This document shows positions 1 to 8,000 of a DNA stretch of 53,261 nt, one piece after another; positions within the stretch are counted from its first letter, which is position 1, and each line of letters begins with the position of its first letter. The position numbers and the translations under genes were made by a program. The stretch covers positions 1-53,261 of the forward strand of contig JAEYAR010000199.1 in assembly GCA_023404715.1 (NCBI GenBank), read 5' to 3'. The notes beneath the pieces are model-generated. The model saw only the letters and a program-made list of their open reading frames with translations, did not search any database and was not told the DNA's origin. The stretch comes from Bacillota bacterium. Its GTDB lineage: Bacteria; Bacillota; Clostridia; Christensenellales; Aristaeellaceae.

Positions 1-43
1 TACTTGGCTGGTGACGGCCCGGGAGAGTAGATCGCTGCCGGAT
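1..43 (+). rRNA. rrf: 5S ribosomal RNA, 3' end only
   Basis: The first bases match the conserved 3' third of bacterial 5S rRNA, including the CTTGGCTGGTGACGGC and CGGGAGAGTAG blocks. The gene begins outside the window. A tRNA follows eight bases later, as is common at the end of rRNA operons in Firmicutes. The exact 3' end is uncertain by a few bases. Confidence 0.85.
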
Positions 44-50
44 TCTATGT

Positions 51-125
<75 letters not shown>

Positions 126-128
126 AAT

Positions 129-165
129 AACTACCAGCTTTTGAAGCAAAGCTGGTAGTTTTTTT
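129..165 (+). terminator. Rho-independent terminator of the rRNA/tRNA operon
   Basis: A stem CTACCAGCTTT/AAAGCTGGTAG with a short loop is followed by a run of seven T residues. It sits four bases after the tRNA CCA end. Confidence 0.93.
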
Positions 166-216
166 GTACTCCCTGCGCATTTCGCTAAAAGAGTTGTTGA
201 AGCCTCGCAGAAAAGT

Positions 217-645
217 TCAATCCGGCCCGAACACCCTCATGATGGAAACGTCTTTTGTATCCCGAATTGCGATTTGACTGCCAAAATGAGCTTGTTCGCC
301 GGTTAGCTCAAAAAAATACTCTCCATCGTTCTCTATAAAAGCCCAATACATCCCATCAAAAAAAATCGTCTTTCCAAATTCTATGTTTTGACTTTTATCG
401 TCGATAAGCCGCATAGTTAGTTTGCCACGAGACAACGCCATATTCCAAACAATAGCATAATCTTTTTTTACCTCGCCAATGCTTACGAGCTCTTTACCAT
501 TGAGGTCAAAAATACCATAAGTTTTGGCTGCAATCGTATTCATTCCTTTATACTGCAGATACATTGCCAGATAAATGCTTGCGAAAAGCAATAATAAGAT
601 GCAAGGCCACAGGATAATATGTTTTAACCATCTATGTCGCCTCAT
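217..645 (-). CDS. Small membrane-anchored protein of unknown function
   Basis: 142 residues. A basic N-terminus (MRRHRWLKH) is followed by one hydrophobic segment at about residues 9-30, so the protein is probably a single-pass membrane protein with an outside domain of about 110 residues rich in beta-type sequence. No known family is recognised. The start is supported by an AAGGGGGG Shine-Dalgarno seven bases upstream. It is convergent with the rRNA/tRNA operon and stands alone; its GC content is lower than that of the housekeeping genes further on, which suggests accessory DNA. Confidence 0.7.
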   Translation of the reverse strand: MRRHRWLKHIILWPCILLLLFASIYLAMYLQYKGMNTIAAKTYGIFDLNGKELVSIGEVKKDYAIVWNMALSRGKLTMRLIDDKSQNIEFGKTIFFDGMYWAFIENDGEYFFELTGEQAHFGSQIAIRDTKDVSIMRVFGPD

Positions 646-659
646 AGGTAACCCCCCTT

Positions 660-929
660 GTGTTTTTTATATTATATCACAAAAGACTCAATAGGTGAAT
701 ATGAATAACTTTTTATCAAACAACTTGATTCGGTGCACTTGAGAGGGCGCGACCACCTGTAGCTCAGAGGCTCTCCTGGCCACGGTAGCTGTCAGCGAAG
801 CTGACCGGGGTGGCGTCCTAAGCCTTGTGTATATTTTTCACTTCGACCGGCAGAGAAGCGTGTACGGCCACAACCGTATTCCCTAAACGAGAGAAAGAGC
901 CTCAATAATATAAACTCGCTTCATTCCAT
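660..929. other. Gene-poor stretch with a perfect hairpin, origin unknown
   Basis: No convincing gene lies here. A perfect GTCAGC-GAA-GCTGAC hairpin is at 791-805. The minus strand has short open pieces that end in stop codons, so it may be the wreck of a mobile element or of a structured RNA. I cannot assign it. Confidence 0.35.
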
Positions 930-1310
930 TCATCGAAAAAATGTGGCACGCGGCCGCCTGAGGATAAGTGTATTGTTTGTGTTGGTCTTAATCCAATTTG
1001 CGCAAAGATGTAAAAACGGCAAAGGCAGAACAGGCGAATCACTACCGGTAATGTCGGTGAAGATATCGGGGGCAAATCGTCTCGCTCGGTCTGGTATTTG
1101 ACCAAGAGCGCTGGCAACAGTCCCTTGTTTTATCCCATGCTTATCTGCGATGTACTTGTAGAGTGAACCCTCATATTTTTCATCGTGGCATAGTACATCC
1201 ATCACCCAGAAGAAATAATTGAAGCGAATATGAAACAGTAATGTAAGCCTTTTAACAATTTCGTCAAACGGCACTTCAACAAAATTAGTATCCTGCGGAT
1301 TATAGTCCAT
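930..1310 (-). CDS. Small protein, possible Spo0A-C-like helical DNA-binding fold
   Basis: 126 residues. AGGAGG lies six bases before the ATG, so translation from here is credible. Residues about 25-80 contain a helical stretch with the pattern YKYIADKHGIKQGTVASAL, which loosely resembles the recognition region of the Spo0A C-terminal domain (YPxIAKKYxTTPSRVERAI). This is a similarity seen by eye and not a firm assignment. The C-terminal 30 residues look less protein-like, so a frameshift near the end is possible. A second small gene with its own AGGAGG lies just upstream on the same strand. Confidence 0.5.
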   Translation of the reverse strand: MDYNPQDTNFVEVPFDEIVKRLTLLFHIRFNYFFWVMDVLCHDEKYEGSLYKYIADKHGIKQGTVASALGQIPDRARRFAPDIFTDITGSDSPVLPLPFLHLCANWIKTNTNNTLILRRPRATFFR

Positions 1311-1429
1311 AAAAACCTCCTATATATTTATTTATCAAAAAAACAATTCTTACATATCATCTTTCAAGGCGAAAATATACGCATATGTGACGAACATATG
1401 CGTCATAGCGGGGCTCATGTTGCTCCGCT

Positions 1430-1681
1430 TTATGTATCCCATTGTTTCTGAGCCTCCTCTTCGAGTTTTATTTGACGATATGCAGAAAGAAACTCGTCGG
1501 CAGTTGGCACTGAGTTTACTGCATGAATGTACGATTGCATATTAAGCGATGGCGATGTATCCGTGTATGCAGCTTCGAGATACTTCTGGAAATTTGTTCG
1601 GAACTCTTCTGGCGTAGTGCCATACGCAATTGCGATTTTGTCGATCCCCTTACCAATTTCTTCAATTATTTTGTTATCCAT
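1430..1681 (-). CDS. Small helical protein of unknown function (83 aa)
   Basis: The start at 1681 (MDNKIIEEIGKG) is chosen because AGGAGG lies six bases upstream; the longer open frame to 1813 has no such site. The protein is acidic and mostly helical, with a segment AIAYGTTPEEFRTNFQKYL that could be a helix-turn-helix, and a second helix near the C-terminus rich in E and Q. No family is recognised. It is probably cotranscribed with the next minus-strand gene about 120 bases downstream. Confidence 0.55.
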   Translation of the reverse strand: MDNKIIEEIGKGIDKIAIAYGTTPEEFRTNFQKYLEAAYTDTSPSLNMQSYIHAVNSVPTADEFLSAYRQIKLEEEAQKQWDT

Positions 1682-1880
1682 CCGTAACCTCCTACAAATT
1701 ACATCACGCATAGTATAAAGACAATATTTATATTGCGCACCCCTAACAGCTTTCCCTTTCACACTTTTCATTGAGTTCAAGGATGATCCGGGCGCTCGCC
1801 TCCGTAAAGCCATCCTGTATCGCCTCCTTTGTCCATCATCATTGTATCACAAAAGTCTCCAAGCGGGAACAAAATCCCGA

Positions 1881-1977
1881 ATAAAGACAGTCTTTATTTA
1901 AAGTTTTTTCCCGCGATAGGGATTCTTTTTGTCCCTCCATAGGTATATTAACCTTTATTTCGCAGCAAAGTCTTTAT
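1881..1977 (+). promoter_or_regulatory. Operator-like sites upstream of an XRE gene
   Basis: The stretch between the divergent genes (about 1682-2062) has one clear feature: a 17-bp perfect palindrome ATAAAGAC-A-GTCTTTAT at 1881-1897. A half-site GTCTTTAT recurs at 1970-1977. The same 8-mer occurs twice upstream of the paralogous XRE gene at 17401. The likely ligand is the XRE protein encoded just downstream, which would then autoregulate; this is inferred. Confidence 0.55.
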
Positions 1978-2062
1978 GCAAGAACATTTACTCGCCAGTT
2001 AGGTTATGTGCTATCGGGGCTATCGGATAGAATAAGAGTGAAAACTGAAGGAGGAAAACCCC

Positions 2063-2443
2063 ATGATCAGTTATCCTATCGTTGGCAAGCACATCAAAGA
2101 GGCACGCGTGCGTGCTGGACTGAGTCAGGCTGAAGCCGCAGATCGTGCTGGAATATCCGCCAGCTATTTTGGTAAGTATGAGCGCGGAGATATTAAGCCG
2201 AATCTTGATCGCCTAGGCGATATCTGTACTGCCGTTGGATTGCCGCTTGAGGGCGCGTTTCAGGGAGCGCTCATTACCGAGGGAAAGGTATTGGACAACA
2301 TGCCGCCGACTGCTGAGGAGTTTGAACTATACATGAAGGCGATAGCCAAGAAAGCCGATGACAGGACAAAGTGCATTATGATGCGCCTGTGCGATGAGTT
2401 AGCCAATTTGCAGATCGATAATCTGCAAGGCCATCAGGATTGA
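2063..2443 (+). CDS. XRE-family transcriptional regulator
   Basis: 126 residues. An N-terminal Cro/CI-type helix-turn-helix spans about residues 8-62 (HIKEARVRAGLSQAEAADRAGISASYFGKYERG). The C-terminal part is helical, with an EEFELYMKAI segment probably used for dimerisation. GGAGG lies nine bases before the ATG. The gene at 17401 encodes a paralog with the same HTH start (GKHI-EAR---GLSQ) and the same kind of tail (DDRTK--MMRLC against DERTKLVLMRLC). No partner gene sits directly beside this copy, and a terminator follows at once. Confidence 0.9.
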   Translation: MISYPIVGKHIKEARVRAGLSQAEAADRAGISASYFGKYERGDIKPNLDRLGDICTAVGLPLEGAFQGALITEGKVLDNMPPTAEEFELYMKAIAKKADDRTKCIMMRLCDELANLQIDNLQGHQD

Positions 2444-2450
2444 CTGTTAA

Positions 2451-2486
2451 AAAGCATTGCTCGTATATGAGCGATGCTTTTTTGTC
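2451..2486 (+). terminator. Rho-independent terminator after XRE gene
   Basis: The stem AAAGCATTGCTC/GAGCGATGCTTT has a four-base loop and is followed by TTTTTTG, eight bases past the stop codon. Confidence 0.88.
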
Positions 2487-2615
2487 TTCCAGCGTATCGC
2501 CTGACAAAGCACCTATAAGTAGTCTAATCACCTGGGAATTACGCCCACCGGCTTGTTTCGCCGATCTGCCGTGCTATAATGTGAAGGAAACCCATTTGTG
2601 TCGAGGTGATCGCGT

Positions 2616-3134
2616 ATCAAAAACACGAAGAAGAGCCTCACCAAAGGCCAGACGGTTCTGGCGTCGATATTGGGGCTGATCATGGGCCTCGTCTTTACAT
2701 GGGGGCAGGGATATTGGCAGGCCCCGCTCGTGCGGGAGGATGCCGTTCAGGCAACAGCCACCTATGCTTTCTATGAAGAGCTACGCGGCAGGCACTTTCG
2801 ATTAAACGAGATCGCGCTGCATTTCACCGATCATGAGCCGGTGCATGTCGACGGCGCTTGCATCAATACGGCGTTTCGAAATCGGCTGGCGGACATACGT
2901 CCTGACGCTCAGGTTGGGATGCTCATCCATCCCAATTCCAATACCATATTGGAACTAACGGTAAACGGCGACCAACTGCTCCAATTTGACTACGTGCAGA
3001 ACCGATTGCGCACAGAAAACAGGGGGTTTATGTGGCTGGCGTTATTTTGCTACGCTTTTTCCCTGTATACGTTGTGTCGCCTCTACCTATGGCCTCAAGT
3101 GAAGCGCAGGTTGACCGGCACGACGCAATCATAG
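2616..3134 (+). CDS. Membrane protein of unknown function, apparent ATC start
   Basis: The frame is open from 2610 and encodes a typical membrane-protein N-terminus (KNTKKSLTKGQ, then a hydrophobic segment LASILGLIMGLVFTW). A Shine-Dalgarno GAGGTGAT ends five bases before an ATC codon at 2616, but there is no ATG, GTG or TTG at that place; the first canonical start is a TTG at 2670, inside the membrane segment. A second hydrophobic segment lies near the C-terminus (MWLALFCYAFSLYTLCRLYL). The middle, about 90 residues, would be outside. No family is recognised. Either ATC is used as start or the original ATG has mutated. Confidence 0.65.
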   Translation: MKNTKKSLTKGQTVLASILGLIMGLVFTWGQGYWQAPLVREDAVQATATYAFYEELRGRHFRLNEIALHFTDHEPVHVDGACINTAFRNRLADIRPDAQVGMLIHPNSNTILELTVNGDQLLQFDYVQNRLRTENRGFMWLALFCYAFSLYTLCRLYLWPQVKRRLTGTTQS

Positions 3135-3302
3135 CGCCTCGTTTAGACCGCTCCTATTGAGGCGTTCGGGTCTTCGTGTCAGTTTAGCCGCCCCAGCGAT
3201 GTTTTGAGCGCGCATGGCTTTAGAATAGGCCGCGCCTATGCTATACTCATCCTGCCGGCATCGTCGGATAAATTGTAAAAGCGTAAAGGTGGGGTTGGGG
3301 TT

Positions 3303-3719
3303 ATGAAAAGCCGGGATACTGAAATCAGAGAGGCGATTGAAGCGGCGGAGCAAACGTTGGCGTATTTGAGCCGGGCGCAAGACTGTCTGGAGAGCGCCGG
3401 AAACTGGGGCTGGGTCGATATGCTCGGCGGCGGTTTTTTTACGACGCTCATGAAGCGCGGCAAGATGAACGACGCACAGGAAGAGCTCGCGCAAGCGCGC
3501 GATGCGATGCGCAGCTTTGCCGCGGAGCTGCGAGACGTCAATGAGGCGGTCGATATTCACATCGAGATGGATGATTTCCTCGGGTTTGCAGATTACTTCT
3601 TTGACGGCCTGATCGCTGACTGGATGATGCAGTCCAGAATCGATAAGGCAAAGGAACAGGTCGCGGAGGCCATCGCCAAGGTACGCAGGGTGGAATCCGA
3701 CCTGAGGGGAATGCTTTAA
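3303..3719 (+). CDS. Helical protein of unknown function (138 aa)
   Basis: The protein is almost wholly alpha-helical, with heptad-like stretches (residues 5-35, 60-95 and 115-138) and a conserved-looking glycine-rich turn WGWVDMLGGGFFTTLMKRGKM. I recall similar uncharacterised proteins in other Firmicutes but cannot name a family. An AAGGTGGGG stretch about ten bases upstream supports the ATG. It is monocistronic; the repeat element at 3733 lies directly after it and may serve as its transcript end. Confidence 0.75.
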   Translation: MKSRDTEIREAIEAAEQTLAYLSRAQDCLESAGNWGWVDMLGGGFFTTLMKRGKMNDAQEELAQARDAMRSFAAELRDVNEAVDIHIEMDDFLGFADYFFDGLIADWMMQSRIDKAKEQVAEAIAKVRRVESDLRGML

Positions 3720-3732
3720 GCGCTCGAGTTAC

Positions 3733-3855
3733 TTTTTTCTCCGCAAAATTTTATTTTGCTGCGAAAAAATCCCCGCCGGCAAAGCCGGCGGATACGATTA
3801 CTGTCTTGCAGACGGCTTTGGGTTTACGCGCAAGACGGGCTTTGCGGACAGTCAG
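3733..3855 (-). repeat. Dispersed intergenic element, copy 1
   Basis: Read on the minus strand, this copy has the same order of parts as the elements at 31657 and 38385: a GACAGTC end, GCCGTCTGCAAGAC, ATCGTAT, a GCCGGCTTTGCCGGC-type hairpin, and an imperfect hairpin of CGCAAAA/TTTTGC pieces. It is more diverged than the other two copies. A further hairpin with a T-rich tail (3858-3882) follows at its GACAGTC side, as in the other copies. Confidence 0.7.
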
Positions 3856-3972
3856 ACACCGCCGTCAAAGGCGGTGTTGTTTTCTTCTGTTTTGGGCCGC
3901 ATGCCGTCTAAACCTCGCCAAAATGGGCAGGATAAACAGCATCAGATTCCTGCGCATCGGAGGTGTGACCTG

Positions 3973-4983
3973 ATGGAAAGCGAATCGACGCGCTTGCTCA
4001 AGGACTGCAAGGAGATCGCCGAGGCGGACGAGCAGCTGCAACCGGAGGGGTTCGACGGGGCCGATGGGCAGGTGCGGTATCGGAAAATTGAACTGACGGA
4101 CAAGCCCTGGATGGATGCGCTGTTCGCCGTCGAAGGGCGGGCGTCGCTGGAATATAACTTTACCAATAGCTTCGTATGGCGGCATATCTATAAGCTGCGC
4201 GCCGCCCGCCTGGGGGACCGGCTGCTCATGCTGTCCGACCCGGAAAAGCCCTCCTTTTTGTTCCCGCCCGGGCGCGGGCCGCTGGAACCGGTTTTGGAAC
4301 AAATGGCGAAGGACGCGCGCGCCGCCGGCGTTCCCCTGCGCTTTCACACCGTGCTGCCGGAGGATAAGGCGTGGCTCGAGGCGGCGTACCCAGGCCGCTT
4401 TACATTTGAGCTCGAGCGGGACGGCGCCGATTACGTCTACGAGACGGAGCGCCTGGCCACCCTGAAGGGCAAAAAGCTCGCAGCCAAGCGCAATCACATC
4501 AACCGCTTTGTCGAAAACCATCCCGACTGGCGGTATGAGCCGCTGTCCGCCGGGAATATCGAAGAGGCCCGCCGCATGACCCTGGCCTGGTGCGCCGAGG
4601 CCCGGCTGCGCCAGCAGACCGATCTGAACGGCGAATACTGCGCGGTGGATCAGGCGCTGCGCAACTTTGAGGCGCTGCGCCTGTCCGGCGGGCTGATCCG
4701 TGCGGGCGGCAGGGCCGTCGCCTTTTCCATCGGCGACCCGTTGAATCAAGATACCTTTCTGGTGCACTTTGAAAAAGCGTTCGCCGAGATCCAAGGAGCT
4801 TACCCGATGATCAACCGACAGTTTGTTTTAGCCAATTGCGCGGGCTATGCCTTTGTCAACCGAGAGGACGATACCGGCGTCGAGGGGCTGCGCAGGGCAA
4901 AGCTCTCCTATGGCCCCCACCATCTGGTGGAAAAGTATGCCGCGACCTTGGAAGGCGAGGTGTTGACGCCATCATTCGCCTAG
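3973..4983 (+). CDS. DUF2156 / LPG-synthetase C-terminal-domain protein
   Basis: 336 residues from the ATG at 3973, which has GGAGGTG eleven bases upstream; the upstream extension to 3874 lacks a site. The sequence fits the DUF2156 family (the catalytic GNAT-like fold of bacterial phosphatidylglycerol lysyltransferases, PF09924), with LKGKKLAAKRNHINRF and the C-terminal LRRAKLSYGPHHLVEKY hallmark. It has no membrane part, so it is a soluble stand-alone member; the acyl acceptor is unknown. Family members are thought to use aminoacyl-tRNA. It runs directly into a GNAT gene and is probably cotranscribed with it. Confidence 0.85.
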   Translation: MESESTRLLKDCKEIAEADEQLQPEGFDGADGQVRYRKIELTDKPWMDALFAVEGRASLEYNFTNSFVWRHIYKLRAARLGDRLLMLSDPEKPSFLFPPGRGPLEPVLEQMAKDARAAGVPLRFHTVLPEDKAWLEAAYPGRFTFELERDGADYVYETERLATLKGKKLAAKRNHINRFVENHPDWRYEPLSAGNIEEARRMTLAWCAEARLRQQTDLNGEYCAVDQALRNFEALRLSGGLIRAGGRAVAFSIGDPLNQDTFLVHFEKAFAEIQGAYPMINRQFVLANCAGYAFVNREDDTGVEGLRRAKLSYGPHHLVEKYAATLEGEVLTPSFA

Positions 4984-5810
4984 CACGGCCCGAAGACCAC
5001 CCGTCCGTCAAAGCGCTTTGGATGCAGGTGTTTGGCGACGACGCTGTCGCCGTCGATCTGTACTTTGCGCTTCGCCACCGCGACGAGGACATGCTGGTAT
5101 GGCAAGAGGACGGAGAAATCGGCGGCATGCTCTCGATGCTTCCCGTAAGCCTTTGCCTGGGCAAAGCCGCGTATCCCTCGCGCTACATCTACGCCGTGGC
5201 CACCGCGCCCGCGCTTCGCGGGCGCGGCATCGCCAGCGCATTGCTTACGCATGCAAGCGGCGTCATCGCCGAGCGCGGCGAGGCGGCCGCGCTGCTCTCG
5301 CCCGCGACGGACAGCCTCTTTGGCTATTACGAAAAGCGGGGCTATCGCACCGCCTTTTCGCTAAGCGTCGCGCAATTCAGGGCCTCCGCCCTGCCGCCCT
5401 GCCCCGAAGGATGCGCGTACGCGCAGTGCTCTACCTCTGCGTACGCCCGTATCCGCGACCGGGCCTTTGCCGAGCGCGGCCTTTATGCGCGCTGGGATGA
5501 GCGGGCGCTCGCCTATGCCCTGCGGACGCTGGGCGGCGGGGCGGGACGTCTCACGCTAGCCGGCGGTGAAGGGGTCGTGGCCTGGTCCCGCACGGAGGGG
5601 TGCGTCCTCGTGCGCGAGCTCGGGCTCGTGGGCGTCGATATCCCCAAGGCGCTCGCCGTGCTGCACGGCGCATTGGGCGCGCCCGTCTATCGCGTACGCT
5701 TGCCCGCGGGCGATTGGCCGGGGGCCATTACGCCCTTCGGCATGATTCGCTGGTGCATCCCCGAACCGGCCTGCGACGCCCCGGGCTATCTCGCGCTCGC
5801 ACTCGACTGA
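4971..5810 (+). CDS. GNAT-family N-acetyltransferase (Eis-like layout)
   Basis: An N-terminal GNAT domain covers about residues 1-150, with the acetyl-CoA-binding motif A in ATAPALRGRGIASALL followed by YYEKRGY. The C-terminal 130 residues look like the second domain seen in Eis-type acetyltransferases. The natural N-terminus (IRLARPEDHPSVKALW) falls where no ATG, GTG or TTG is available: in frame there is only ATC at 4971 and ATT at 4974, preceded by GGAAGGCGAGGTG. The only canonical start is a TTG at 4836, deep inside the upstream gene. The genes overlap by about 13 bases, consistent with translational coupling. The substrate is unknown. Confidence 0.8.
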   Translation: MIRLARPEDHPSVKALWMQVFGDDAVAVDLYFALRHRDEDMLVWQEDGEIGGMLSMLPVSLCLGKAAYPSRYIYAVATAPALRGRGIASALLTHASGVIAERGEAAALLSPATDSLFGYYEKRGYRTAFSLSVAQFRASALPPCPEGCAYAQCSTSAYARIRDRAFAERGLYARWDERALAYALRTLGGGAGRLTLAGGEGVVAWSRTEGCVLVRELGLVGVDIPKALAVLHGALGAPVYRVRLPAGDWPGAITPFGMIRWCIPEPACDAPGYLALALD

Positions 5811-5852
5811 CGCCCGCATCATGGAAGCAAAAGCGCCGGATGATCGACAACC

Positions 5853-5879
5853 AAAAAGGGGCCTTCGCCCCTTTTTTTT
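5853..5879. terminator. Bidirectional terminator between convergent genes
   Basis: The stem AAAAAGGGGC/GCCCCTTTTT has a four-base CTTC loop and a T-run on both strands. It serves the GNAT gene on the plus strand and the aldo/keto reductase on the minus strand. Confidence 0.92.
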
Positions 5880-5886
5880 GATACGT

Positions 5887-7023
5887 TTATCCGTTCATCT
5901 TCGCGACAAAATCCGCCATCGCCTCGGAGATCCTGATCCGCTGCGGGCAGACCGCCTCGCATTTACGGCAGGCCCGGCAGGCGGCCGGCCGCCTGTCCTC
6001 GGGCACGGCCATCAACGCCATCGGCGCGATGAAGCCGCCGCCGGTAAAGCAGTGCTCGTTGTACAGCTCCAGCAGCGAGGGAATGTCAAGCCCCTGCGGG
6101 CAATGCGCGGTGCAGTAACGGCAGGCCGTGCAGGGCAGGGCGATCCCCTTGATCATGCGTTCGGCGATGCCCAGCAGCGTCCCCATCTCTGGCTCGTTCA
6201 GCGGCGCATCCGTCTCAAAGGTGCGGATGTTTTCCGCCAATTGTTCCTCATTGGACATGCCGGAGAGCGTCACCGCGACGCTCGGGATGGATTGCAGGAA
6301 GCGGAACGCCCAAGCGGGGATCTTCTCCTCAGGCCGCAGGGCTTTGAGCGCCTGCGCGTCCTGTTCGTTCAGCGCGGCCAGCTTGCCGCCGCGCAGGGGC
6401 TCCATCACCCATACGGGGATGCCGTATGCTTCAAGCAGCTCCACCTTCCGCTTCGCATCCTGAAACGTCCAGTCCAGCCAATTGAGCTGTATCTGGCAGA
6501 ATTCCATGTGCGCTCCATAGGCCTCCAGAAAGCGCTTCATCACGTCGTAGCTGCCGTGGGCCGAAAAGCCGAGGTGCCGGATGCGCCCGCCTTCCTTTTG
6601 TTTCATCAGGTAAGAGAAGACGCCGTATTTCCCGTCATCCAGGTAAGCGTCGATGTTCATTTCGCATACGTTATGAAATAGGTAGAAGTCAAAATAATCT
6701 ACCCCGCATTTTTCAAGCTGCATGTTAAATATCATCTCAACCCGATCCATGTTGCTCAGGTCGTAGCCGGGGAACTTGGTCGCCAGATAGAAGCGATCCC
6801 GCGGGTACTGCGAAAGCGCCTTGCCCATCACGATTTCCGATTGCCCGCCGTGATAACCCCAGGCCGTATCGTAGTAATTGACCCCATGCTGCATGGCGTA
6901 GGCCACCATGCGCGCCGTGGCCGCTTCATCGATCCTGCTGTCGTCCCCGTCCAGCACCGGCAGCCGCATGGCCCCCATGCCGAGTGCCGAAAGCCTGAGC
7001 CCCTGAAATGCTTTGGTGATCAT
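5887..7023 (-). CDS. Aldo/keto reductase with C-terminal 4Fe-4S motifs
   Basis: 378 residues from the ATG at 7023 (GGGGAGGAAAACAG upstream). The N-terminal 270 residues form an AKR barrel with the expected catalytic residues: Asp and Tyr in DTAWGYHGG, Lys in ATKFPG, His in YLFHNV. The C-terminal part has two cysteine clusters, CTACRYCTAHCP (about 298-310) and CRACRKCEAVCP (about 350-361), fitting two 4Fe-4S centres. This architecture is common in anaerobic Firmicutes; electrons would pass between the clusters and a carbonyl substrate whose identity is unknown. It stands alone. Confidence 0.93.
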   Translation of the reverse strand: MITKAFQGLRLSALGMGAMRLPVLDGDDSRIDEAATARMVAYAMQHGVNYYDTAWGYHGGQSEIVMGKALSQYPRDRFYLATKFPGYDLSNMDRVEMIFNMQLEKCGVDYFDFYLFHNVCEMNIDAYLDDGKYGVFSYLMKQKEGGRIRHLGFSAHGSYDVMKRFLEAYGAHMEFCQIQLNWLDWTFQDAKRKVELLEAYGIPVWVMEPLRGGKLAALNEQDAQALKALRPEEKIPAWAFRFLQSIPSVAVTLSGMSNEEQLAENIRTFETDAPLNEPEMGTLLGIAERMIKGIALPCTACRYCTAHCPQGLDIPSLLELYNEHCFTGGGFIAPMALMAVPEDRRPAACRACRKCEAVCPQRIRISEAMADFVAKMNG

Positions 7024-7141
7024 CTGTTTTCCTCCCCTGCTAAAAATGACCGGATGTCTCTTCCCTGCCATTTTAAACCGTGGAGCGTGAAATGTCCAAT
7101 ACCTGGTTTGAATCCGCTTTCATGCCTAAAGCGTATAGCGT

Positions 7142-7465
7142 CTATCGCAGCTTGACGGCCGTGCCGGAGGCGGTAACCATCAGCATGGCGTTGGTGCTGC
7201 CCAGCACCTCGTAGTCGATGTCAACGCCCACCACCGCGTCCGCTCCCCGCTCCTGCGCGCGCTGCTGCATCTCTAAAATGGCGTTCTCCCGCGCCTGAAT
7301 CAATTCCTCTTCATAAGTCCGCGAGCGTCCGCCAAAGATATCCGAAAGGCTCGCCGCAAAGTCCTTGACGAAATTGACGCCCGTGATCACCTCGCCAAAG
7401 ACAATCCCCTGATACGAGGCGATTTCGCGCCCCTCTACGCTGTTCGTCGTGGTGATAATCATCAT
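7142..7465 (-). CDS. YbjQ / UPF0145 family protein
   Basis: 107 residues with the family hallmarks TTTNSVEGREI, GVNFVKDF, ENAILEMQQRAQERGADAVVGVDIDYE and a C-terminal GTAVKL. The fold is a small beta-barrel-like oligomer once suggested to bind heavy metals; the cellular role is unknown. GGGAGGTTGGG precedes the ATG. It lies upstream of the aldo/keto reductase on the same strand with a gap of 118 bases and no clear terminator. Confidence 0.93.
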   Translation of the reverse strand: MMIITTTNSVEGREIASYQGIVFGEVITGVNFVKDFAASLSDIFGGRSRTYEEELIQARENAILEMQQRAQERGADAVVGVDIDYEVLGSTNAMLMVTASGTAVKLR

Positions 7466-7607
7466 CCCAACCTCCCGATTTTAGCGTTTCCCCGCCTCAT
7501 TATACGATGGCGTTAGCGGCCCGTCAAGGCTTGGGCAGCCACCCGTCTGCATATTGTGTGGACGCCCTGCGAACCCTAACGGCATAGCGGCGAAAGGATG
7601 TGTCCTC

Positions 7608-7988
7608 ATGGACGTTTTTGCACCCTTTATAGAGAAAATCGAAAACCCCGCGCACCGCAGCCGTACGCAGGAGGTCCTCGATTGGGTACCGGCCCATTTC
7701 CCAGGCTTGCAGCCGAGGATTGCCTGGAATCAGCCTATGTTTACCGATCACGGCACATTCATCATCGGTTTTAGCGTCGCTAAACAGCATCTGGCCGTCG
7801 CCCCGGAAAAGGAGGGCATCGAACGCTTTGCCGATGCCTTTCGCCAGGCGGGCTATAGCTTCGGCTCGCATCTGGTTCGCTTTGAGTGGAAGCGGCCGGT
7901 CGACTATTCCCTGCTGGCGCGCATGATCGAGTACAATATAGAAGATAAGGCGAACTGCAAGACTTTTTGGCGTAGGCCCGATTGCTAA
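7608..7988 (+). CDS. DUF1801 / YdhG-type protein (frataxin-like fold)
   Basis: 126 residues from the ATG at 7608 (AAAGGATG upstream). The signature is VLDWVPAHFPGLQPRIAWNQPMF and GFSVAKQHLAVAP, as in DUF1801 proteins (PF08818), which share a fold with frataxin-like iron proteins of bacilli. Function in this organism is not shown. It is the first of two plus-strand genes spaced 12 bases apart. Confidence 0.9.
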   Translation: MDVFAPFIEKIENPAHRSRTQEVLDWVPAHFPGLQPRIAWNQPMFTDHGTFIIGFSVAKQHLAVAPEKEGIERFADAFRQAGYSFGSHLVRFEWKRPVDYSLLARMIEYNIEDKANCKTFWRRPDC

Positions 7989-8000
7989 AAATGCTGTGAA

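Noticed and set aside
902..1117. 71-codon frame on the minus strand
   Set aside because: It overlaps the better supported gene at 930-1310 and lacks a ribosome-binding site; a frameshift relation between the two is possible but unproven.
2440..2679. 79-codon frame after the XRE gene
   Set aside because: It runs through the terminator hairpin and has no site or family resemblance.
4836..4970. TTG start for the acetyltransferase gene
   Set aside because: It would overlap the upstream gene by about 150 bases and add an Arg/Gly-rich stretch untypical for GNAT proteins.
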